DNA from: Aquificaceae bacterium
Lineage (GTDB): Bacteria > Aquificota > Aquificia > Aquificales > Aquificaceae
Assembly: GCA_025057715.1 (NCBI GenBank)
Contig: JANWVD010000032.1
Span: forward strand, 1 to 7,677
DNA: 7,677 nt
Direction: 5' to 3'
The position numbers and the translations under genes are program-made. Within the stretch, counting starts at the first letter, position 1. The number at the start of each line of letters is the position of its first letter. Shown piece after piece: positions 1 through 5,632 of the stretch. Under the pieces are notes generated by a model that made no database searches, was not told the origin of the DNA, and was given only the letters and a program-made list of their open reading frames with translations.

Positions 1-1
1 C

Positions 2-457
2 ATTAGCGGGCGATACATCCTTGAGTATCTAAGCGAGGTGCTCGATGTGCCTTACGAGAGTCTTTACAAAATTGTGCCAGACGAGCTTGAGGTTATCAAG
101 AGGTCTTTGATTGAGCTATGCGATAGTGGGTGCTACTTGGTTTTGACCACCGGAGGGACAGGGCCCGCGCCAAGAGATGTAACGCCAGAGGCCACACTTG
201 CAATCTCTGATAGAGAGCTGCCTGGCTTTGGCGAGCTTATGAGAAGGGTCTCGCTTGAGCAAGTGCCAACCGCTATTCTTTCTCGCCAAACTGCGGCAAC
301 GAGGGGCAAAAGCCTTATAGTCAATCTTCCCGGAAAACCCCAATCCATAAGGATTTGCTTAGATGCCGTCTTTCCCGCAATTCCATACTGCATCGAGCTC
401 CTTGGCGGACCTTTTATTAAAACAAAAGGACACATAAAGGCGTTTAGACCGGCATGA
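2..457 (+). CDS. mogA: Molybdopterin adenylyltransferase MogA (5'-truncated)
   Basis: This is the C-terminal ~151 residues of a MogA-type protein, which in the cytosol activates molybdopterin with ATP to give adenylyl-molybdopterin before metal insertion into molybdenum cofactor. The reading frame is open from base 2 to the TGA at 455-457, so the true start lies left of the window; the GTG at 38 is internal. The glycine-rich nucleotide/pterin-binding segment LTTGGTGPAPRDVTPEAT (about bases 140-195) is followed by PGFGELMR, VPTAILSRQ, NLPGKP and PYCIELLGGP, all in the order I recall from E. coli MogA, and separating it from the shorter MoaB pattern. By comparison about 20-25 N-terminal residues, including the usual SDR-type start, are missing. 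Its stop overlaps the dnaE start (ATGA), so the two are probably co-transcribed and translationally coupled. Family assignment is firm; adenylyltransferase activity is inferred from family. Confidence 0.93.
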   Translation: MSGRYILEYLSEVLDVPYESLYKIVPDELEVIKRSLIELCDSGCYLVLTTGGTGPAPRDVTPEATLAISDRELPGFGELMRRVSLEQVPTAILSRQTAATRGKSLIVNLPGKPQSIRICLDAVFPAIPYCIELLGGPFIKTKGHIKAFRPA

Positions 458-3400
458 GCGACTTTGTTCACTTGCATTTGCATACTCAGTATTCGCTGCT
501 TGATGGTGCTATAAAGGTCAAGGACCTTGTGAAGTTAGCCACAAAAATGGGCTATAGCGCAATAGCTATGACAGACCACGGGAATCTCTTTGGCGCGGTG
601 GAATTTTATAACACCCTAAAAGAGAGTGGTCTAAAGCCCATTATTGGGATGGAGGCTTACATCAATGTAGAGTCTCGATTTTCAAAGCTTAAGAGCTCTG
701 AGGATAATCTCACTGACGATGTTAATAGCCACATAGTGCTTATTGCAAAGGACAATCTTGGGTTTAAAAACCTAATGACCTTATCAACAAGGTCATACAC
801 TGAAGGTCTTAATCAAAAGCCAAGGATAGACTTTGAGCTTCTTGAAAAGCACTCAAAAGGAATCATTGCACTAACTTCTTGCATCAGGGGCATTCCGGGG
901 CATTTTTTGCTAAAGGGTGATAGCAAAAGGGCTCTTGAGTTTACGAAAAGGCTCTTTGATATATTTGGCGAGGATTTATATCTTGAGCTTCAAAATAATT
1001 CTTTAGAAGAGCAAAAGAAGTTAAATAGCTTTCTCATTGAGGCTTCAAAAAGCCTTGGGGCAAAGCTGGTAGCAACCAATAATTGCCACTATCTTTTGCC
1101 AGAAGATAACATCGCGCATCAGGTGTTGCTTGCAATACAGACCAAAAAAACGCTTCAGGATTTGCAAAAATCAAACATAAAGTTTCCAAAAAAGGGGCTT
1201 CATTTCTTAAGCCCGCAGGAAGCAAAAGAGCTCTTTAGAAACACCTTTGATGGGTGGGAAAGGTCACTTTTAAACACCGTTGAGATTGCTGAGAAAGTAT
1301 CAGATAAACTTGAGCTTCTTGAGAGCAAAGGGGCGCTTATGCCAGATTTTGGCAAAGACAAAGAGAGCGTAAAGGCTTTGCTAAGAGAGCTCTCTTTTGA
1401 AGGTCTTAAGAAAAGGATAGAGCAATCGCTTGCTGATGATTCGCCTCAGTATTGGGAAAGGCTCGAATACGAGCTTGAAGTTGTCTCAAAGATGGGCTTT
1501 GAAGGATACTTTTTAATAGTCCAGGACTTTATAAACTGGGCAAAATCTAGGTCTATTCCGGTCGGTCCTGGGCGAGGCTCTGCGGCTGGCTCTTTGCTTG
1601 CTTTTTGTCTTGGTATAACGGATGTTGACCCAATTAAGCACGGGCTTTTGTTTGAAAGGTTTCTAAACCCGGAGCGGGTCTCTTTGCCCGACATAGATGT
1701 TGACTTTTGCATGGAAAGAAGGGACGAAGTGATAAACTACGTTCGCGAGAAATACTCGCCCGAAAACGTTTGCCAAATAATAACCTACAACGTCATAAAG
1801 GCAAAGCAAACTATAAGAGACACTGCAAGAGCTCTTGGGATATCCTACAAAGAGGCGGACGAGCTTGCAAAGCTTGTGCCTCAGGGGGATGTGCAAGGCA
1901 CTTGGCTATCTCTTGAGGAAATGGCAATAACGGACATAGATGAGCTTTTGAATAAATACGGCAAGCATAGAACTGACATAGAGCTAAATGCTACTAAGTT
2001 TAGAGCACTTTGCCAAGAGAGCGCGCAGCTTGAGACGCTTCTAAAAATAGCCCTTAAGTTAGAAGGACTCACCAGACACACATCCTTGCATGCAGCCGGG
2101 GTAGTTATAGCCCCGCAGCCACTCAAAGACTTAGTTCCGCTCTATGTTGATAAAGACGGTCAGGTTGCAACCCAGTATGACATGGTGCATTTAGAGCACC
2201 TTGGGTTTATCAAGATGGACTTTCTTGGGTTAAAAACCCTTACTGAGCTTGAGCGCCTAAGGAAGCTAATAGAGGAAAGGCACAACATAGTCATTGACTA
2301 TTTGCATTTGCCGCTTGACGATGTCAAGGTTTTCGAGCTTTTGCGCTCTGGCAAAAGCGTCGGGGTGTTTCAGCTTGAGAGCTCTGGCATGAGAGCTCTC
2401 TTAAAGAGGCTAGAGCCAGATAAGTTTGACGACATAGTTGCCGTCCTTGCGCTATATAGACCAGGACCACTAAAGAGCGGTCTTGTTGATGCATACATAA
2501 ATAGAAAACACGGTAGGGAAAGTATTGAATATCCGTTTGAGGAATTAGAGCAGGTTCTAAAAGAGACCTACGGGGTTTGGGTCTATCAAGAGCAAATAAT
2601 GAAAGCCTCGCAAATCCTTGCCGGATTTTCACCAGGAGAGGCAGACACACTTAGAAAAGCTATAGGCAAAAAGAAGGCAGATTTAATGCAGCAAATGAAA
2701 GAAAAATTCATAAAAGGCGCATTAGAGCGAAACTTTAACGAAGAGAAAGTAAGAGAGCTCTGGGATGATATAGAGAAGTTTGCTAGCTATTCATTTAATA
2801 AATCTCACTCAGTGGCTTATGGATACTTATCTTATTGGACTGCATATGTAAAAGCACACTATCCAACTGAGTTTTTCTGCGTCAAACTTTCAACAGAAAA
2901 GAGTGATAAAAAATTCATAAACTTAGCTCACGACCTAAAAAATTTCTCAATCAAGCTTTTGCCACCTGATATCAATAAAAGCCAAAAGGACTTTAGCATA
3001 GCTTCAGATAAAGCAATTAGATTTGGACTTTCAAGAATCAAGGGCGTAGGGGAAGAAACCGCGGAAGTAATAGTATCAGAACGCAAAAAGAGCTGGACCT
3101 CAATTAGCGACTTTGTCAGGCACTTTAAAAGCCCAGCAAATAGCAGAAAAATTAACAAAAAAGTCCTCGAGGCTCTTATCAAAGCAGGTGCTTTTGATTG
3201 GACTGGAAGTCCAAGAAGCTCTATGCTTGCAGCCATAGAAAAGGATGTTATCCTACCTCGCGGGCTTTTTGAGTCCAATCAAAGCGATAACAAGGCAGAG
3301 CTCGAAAGAGAGGTGCTTGGCTTTTATATCTCTTACCATCCGCTTGACCCATATGAGCATCTACTTAAAGATATTGTTAATAGTATTGAGGATATAGAAA

Positions 3401-3912
3401 GCCTTGAATCTAAATTCTTTAGCCTCGCCGGCGTTGTTTCAGACCTCAAGATTAAAAAAACTCAAGGCGGTAGGCTTATGGCGACCTTTGATTTAATTGA
3501 TAAAACCGGCATAGCAGAGGTCGTTGCTTTCCCACAAATTTACGAAGAATGCGTTGATATTTTAAAAGAAGGGCATTTAATAGCCGGTAAGTTTTCTTTA
3601 GAAAACGACGATGAGTCAGAAGACGTCAAGCTCGTGCTTCGCTCCGCATCAAGCATGGAAGACTTTATTAGCAATGGTAATCTAAAAATCCGACTTATCA
3701 TACCAAGAGAGCTCTCAATTGATGAACTAAAAGCTCTAAAGTCTCTAATTTATGAATATAATGACCCGGAAGGGCTTGACCTTCAGATAGAAATAACCCA
3801 CAAGAACGGAAAAACCCTCATGCAAGCAGGTCCAGAGTTTAAAACAAAGCCCTCAAAGGAGCTCCTTGAAAAGCTAAGAGCGATGCGTCTAAAGGTCAAA
3901 CTCCTACCTTGA
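454..3912 (+). CDS. dnaE: DNA polymerase III alpha subunit DnaE
   Basis: This is the catalytic subunit of the replicative C-family polymerase, complete at 1152 residues (E. coli has 1160). The N-terminal PHP domain begins with HLHLHTQYSLLDG (6-18) and TDHGN (40-44). Probable metal ligands are H8, H10, D17, H42, E67, H93, C143 and H212, but the expected Asp at 210 is Asn. The palm carries GPGRGSAAGS and PDIDVDF (412-418) with catalytic D413 and D415, and the third Asp is D589 in MDFLGLKTL. Fingers motifs VFQLESSGMR, ALYRPGPL, YQEQIM and FNKSHSVAYGYLSYWTAY follow. A helix-hairpin-helix lies near 857-875 (GLSRIKGVGEETA), an OB fold from about 989, and a short tau-binding-type C-terminus closes it. 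The internal clamp-binding region (about 925-940) is short and reads PRGLF instead of QxxLF. The ATG overlaps the mogA stop; the nearest Shine-Dalgarno-like AAAGG (436-440) is weak at 13 bases, which favours coupling. The 3' end overlaps the opposite-strand transporter gene by 17 bases. Confidence 0.98.
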   Translation: MSDFVHLHLHTQYSLLDGAIKVKDLVKLATKMGYSAIAMTDHGNLFGAVEFYNTLKESGLKPIIGMEAYINVESRFSKLKSSEDNLTDDVNSHIVLIAKDNLGFKNLMTLSTRSYTEGLNQKPRIDFELLEKHSKGIIALTSCIRGIPGHFLLKGDSKRALEFTKRLFDIFGEDLYLELQNNSLEEQKKLNSFLIEASKSLGAKLVATNNCHYLLPEDNIAHQVLLAIQTKKTLQDLQKSNIKFPKKGLHFLSPQEAKELFRNTFDGWERSLLNTVEIAEKVSDKLELLESKGALMPDFGKDKESVKALLRELSFEGLKKRIEQSLADDSPQYWERLEYELEVVSKMGFEGYFLIVQDFINWAKSRSIPVGPGRGSAAGSLLAFCLGITDVDPIKHGLLFERFLNPERVSLPDIDVDFCMERRDEVINYVREKYSPENVCQIITYNVIKAKQTIRDTARALGISYKEADELAKLVPQGDVQGTWLSLEEMAITDIDELLNKYGKHRTDIELNATKFRALCQESAQLETLLKIALKLEGLTRHTSLHAAGVVIAPQPLKDLVPLYVDKDGQVATQYDMVHLEHLGFIKMDFLGLKTLTELERLRKLIEERHNIVIDYLHLPLDDVKVFELLRSGKSVGVFQLESSGMRALLKRLEPDKFDDIVAVLALYRPGPLKSGLVDAYINRKHGRESIEYPFEELEQVLKETYGVWVYQEQIMKASQILAGFSPGEADTLRKAIGKKKADLMQQMKEKFIKGALERNFNEEKVRELWDDIEKFASYSFNKSHSVAYGYLSYWTAYVKAHYPTEFFCVKLSTEKSDKKFINLAHDLKNFSIKLLPPDINKSQKDFSIASDKAIRFGLSRIKGVGEETAEVIVSERKKSWTSISDFVRHFKSPANSRKINKKVLEALIKAGAFDWTGSPRSSMLAAIEKDVILPRGLFESNQSDNKAELEREVLGFYISYHPLDPYEHLLKDIVNSIEDIESLESKFFSLAGVVSDLKIKKTQGGRLMATFDLIDKTGIAEVVAFPQIYEECVDILKEGHLIAGKFSLENDDESEDVKLVLRSASSMEDFISNGNLKIRLIIPRELSIDELKALKSLIYEYNDPEGLDLQIEITHKNGKTLMQAGPEFKTKPSKELLEKLRAMRLKVKLLP

Positions 3913-3913
3913 G
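3889..3913. repeat. Inverted repeat across the two convergent stop codons
   Basis: CTAAAGGT (3889-3896) faces ACCTTGAG (3906-3913) across a 9-base loop, giving 7 pairs of 8. It spans the stop codons of both dnaE (3910-3912) and the opposite-strand transporter (3896-3898), and explains why both proteins end with a similar RLKV segment. There is no T-run on either side in either direction, so it is not a canonical intrinsic terminator; a weak bidirectional 3'-end hairpin is possible, as is coincidence. Confidence 0.35.
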
Positions 3914-4597
3914 CCTAGTGTCTAAAAAGAGCATCATCAAAAGCCCAAAGAGGAAAGCAGCACTCGGCTTTAGCGTTTTTTCACCCCTAAATGCCTCTGG
4001 AAAGACCTCCTTCGCAGTTACATAAACCATGACCCCGCCACCAAAACCAAGCCAAAAACCAAGCCCACCTTGAAAGAAATCTATAAACATAAAACCGCCT
4101 ACGGCGAACAACGCCTCTAAAACACCGCTTAAAAAACCGACAAAGAACGCAATTGAGGGCTTTCCATGGGATAGAATGACTGCAAGACTTACTAAAAAAC
4201 CCTCCGGGACATCATGAAGTGCTATGGCAAGGGCCACCTTTAAGCCTAAAAAATCCTCGAATGCACCAGAAACGCCGACGCTTAAACCCTCTGGGGCATT
4301 ATGGACTAATATGCCAAAAAGCATCATATTGAGGCTCTTTTTTTGATTAGTTTCCCTATCTGATATGTATCTATCAGCAATTACCATAAAGATAAATCCA
4401 CATATTATTCCAATACTACCAAGGATAAACCCACTAACTTCTATTGCAGGTAACATCAAGGCAGTAAAACTAGCCACAATCATGAATCCGCCTGCAAGAC
4501 CCATGACTGTGCTAACCTCTATGAGCTCTCTCTTTATAAAAGCCCCAAGCAAAGAGCCAATAGCAGTGCCTATCAAAAGAAGAGACAAAATAGTCAC
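3896..4597 (-). CDS. ZIP-family divalent metal transporter (GufA/ZupT-like)
   Basis: This 233-residue protein is an inner-membrane ZIP permease, a family that brings Zn2+, Fe2+ or related divalent metals into the cytosol. About eight hydrophobic segments can be seen, near residues 2-21, 31-52, 55-76, 91-112, 118-142, 148-172, 179-197 and 211-226. The paired metal-site motifs are HNAPEG (99-104, fourth segment) and HDVPEG (128-133, fifth segment). SGVLEALFA (157-165) and AKEVFPEA in the seventh segment fit the GufA/ZupT branch. The usual His-rich loop between segments 3 and 4 is absent, the loop being short and charged. The start is GTG at 4595-4597, directly after the pyrE stop, and is supported by an AAAGGAG ribosome site inside the end of pyrE. 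It is the last gene of the minus-strand run and its 3' end overlaps dnaE tail to tail. Family is secure; metal specificity cannot be read from the sequence. Confidence 0.92.
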   Translation of the reverse strand: MTILSLLLIGTAIGSLLGAFIKRELIEVSTVMGLAGGFMIVASFTALMLPAIEVSGFILGSIGIICGFIFMVIADRYISDRETNQKKSLNMMLFGILVHNAPEGLSVGVSGAFEDFLGLKVALAIALHDVPEGFLVSLAVILSHGKPSIAFFVGFLSGVLEALFAVGGFMFIDFFQGGLGFWLGFGGGVMVYVTAKEVFPEAFRGEKTLKPSAAFLFGLLMMLFLDTRLKVGV

Positions 4598-5149
4598 CTA
4601 AAGCAGCTCCTTTATGGTGTATAGGCTTTTATAGACCCCTATATCACCTTCAAGGCTTTCTTTAGCCCCCTCGAGTCTATCTACTATTGAAAAAACCCCG
4701 ACAACATCATAACCCTCTTCCCTTATGGCATTTATAGCAAGTTTTACAGAACTCCCCGTGGTTATTACATCCTCTAAAACCCCGACGCGCGCCTTTTTAG
4801 GCAAAACGCCCTCTACCTGCTTACCAGTGCCGTGAGACTTTCTTTCCTTTCTTACGACTACGGGATTTATCTCTATGCCTTGATTATAAGCATACATGCA
4901 AACACCGTAAGCTATTGGGTCAGCACCCATCGTAAGACCACCAACTGCATCTAAGTTAAAAGGCTTTATCAAATCAAACATGAGCTTTGAAACAAGCATT
5001 AACCCGCTTGGTGTCATCGTCACTTTTTTTAAGTTTATGTAGATATTGCTCTTTTTACCAGAGCTTAATGTAAATATTGGCTCGCTTTCAACCCTCAGAC
5101 ATTCCAGTTTTATCAGTTCCCGCAATTTTTGATAGTCGCTCTCTTGCAT
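4598..5149 (-). CDS. pyrE: Orotate phosphoribosyltransferase PyrE
   Basis: PyrE is the cytosolic enzyme that joins orotate to PRPP to make orotidine 5'-monophosphate in de novo UMP synthesis. At 183 residues it is within the short end of the family. FTLSSGKKSNIYIN (26-39) is the characteristic orotate-side segment, VVRKERKSHG (98-107) is the catalytic Lys/Arg-rich loop, and VLEDVITTGSS (124-134) is the PRPP-binding motif with the acidic pair E126-D127. The ATG at 5147-5149 is preferred: an AGGAGG lies 11 bases upstream, and an in-frame TAA only a few bases before it closes the frame. This start places the first 62 bases inside the 3' end of leuD in another frame. The TAG stop (4598-4600) abuts the GTG of the transporter gene. 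Translation is probably coupled to leuD. Identity is firm. Confidence 0.96.
   Translation of the reverse strand: MQESDYQKLRELIKLECLRVESEPIFTLSSGKKSNIYINLKKVTMTPSGLMLVSKLMFDLIKPFNLDAVGGLTMGADPIAYGVCMYAYNQGIEINPVVVRKERKSHGTGKQVEGVLPKKARVGVLEDVITTGSSVKLAINAIREEGYDVVGVFSIVDRLEGAKESLEGDIGVYKSLYTIKELL
4607..4613 (-). promoter_or_regulatory. Ribosome binding site for the ZIP transporter GTG start
   Basis: The minus-strand sequence AAAGGAG lies within the last codons of pyrE, nine bases before the GTG at 4597. It decides the start of the transporter gene, which would otherwise be doubtful because the start codon is GTG and directly follows the pyrE stop. Confidence 0.75.
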
Positions 5150-5621
5150 ATTCCATTAAACCTCCTGCTTTGAGAATCTCCATGAGCTCTGGCGGAAACT
5201 TGGTAGCGCTAAAGGTTTTACCGGTGGTTATGTTATTTATCAAGCCTTCTTGCAAATCTACCTCTATCTCATCCATGTGGTTTATTTCATCAACCGCCTG
5301 CGGCGCTTCAATAATCGCAAGTCCTATGTTAATGGAGTTTCTAAAAAAAATCCTTGCAAAGGATTTTGCAATCACAACCGGCACCATGGCGTGCTTTATG
5401 GCAATCGGGGCATGCTCTCGCGAAGAGCCAGAGCCAAAGTTTTTACCAGCAACTATGATTTCGCCTGGCTGATGAGCCGCTGCAAAGTTTGGCCATTGAG
5501 AATCTTCCATCACATGCTTTGCGAGCTCTTTTGGGTCAGATGTATTTAAGTATCTTGCTGGTATTATCTGGTCTGTATCTACATTATCGCCAAACTTCCA
5601 AACCCTTGAGCGCACTTTCAT
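5088..5621 (-). CDS. leuD: 3-isopropylmalate dehydratase small subunit LeuD
   Basis: LeuD is the swivelling small subunit of isopropylmalate isomerase, which with the iron-sulphur subunit LeuC converts 2-isopropylmalate to 3-isopropylmalate in leucine synthesis. The 177-residue product is of the short bacterial/archaeal type. It shows DNVDTDQIIPARYL (12-25), GKNFGSGSSREHAP (59-72, substrate-binding loop) and AKSFARIFFRNSINIG (85-100). The YLNT segment (24-27) fits isopropylmalate rather than homoaconitate isomerases as far as I recall, but this is not decisive. The ATG follows the gyrA-like stop by 11 bases and an in-frame TAA sits one codon upstream; only a weak AAGG about 14 bases away is seen, so coupling to the upstream gene is likely. 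The usual family end (GGLMEYARERL, 153-163) is followed by 14 extra residues lying over the start of pyrE. leuC and other leu genes are not in this window, so LeuC must be encoded elsewhere. Confidence 0.94.
   Translation of the reverse strand: MKVRSRVWKFGDNVDTDQIIPARYLNTSDPKELAKHVMEDSQWPNFAAAHQPGEIIVAGKNFGSGSSREHAPIAIKHAMVPVVIAKSFARIFFRNSINIGLAIIEAPQAVDEINHMDEIEVDLQEGLINNITTGKTFSATKFPPELMEILKAGGLMEYARERLSKIAGTDKTGMSEG
5161..5166 (-). promoter_or_regulatory. Ribosome binding site for pyrE inside leuD
   Basis: A perfect AGGAGG on the minus strand, within leuD codons for the GGL segment, lies 11 bases before the pyrE ATG at 5149. With the TAA that closes the pyrE frame just upstream, it supports a real 62-base overlap of leuD and pyrE rather than a mis-called start. 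Confidence 0.7.
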
Positions 5622-5632
5622 AACTTAAAATT

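Noticed and set aside
38..40. GTG as the mogA start
   Set aside because: The frame stays open to the left edge and the preceding residues (SGRYILEYL) fit MogA, so the gene is truncated by the window.
133..483. 116-codon minus-strand reading frame opposite mogA
   Set aside because: It is antisense to conserved MogA motifs and crosses the mogA-dnaE junction; its composition shows no family signal.
2928..3278. 116-codon minus-strand reading frame opposite dnaE
   Set aside because: It is a shadow of the continuous dnaE frame, with no ribosome site or recognisable domain.
5088..5149. Sequencing frameshift as the cause of the leuD-pyrE overlap
   Set aside because: Both frames give intact conserved proteins, and pyrE has its own AGGAGG and an upstream in-frame stop, so no frameshift is needed; raw reads would still be decisive.
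5077..5472. 131-codon plus-strand reading frame opposite leuD and the start of pyrE
   Set aside because: It lies antisense to conserved LeuD motifs, shows no recognisable domain, and is explained by the opposite-strand coding pattern.
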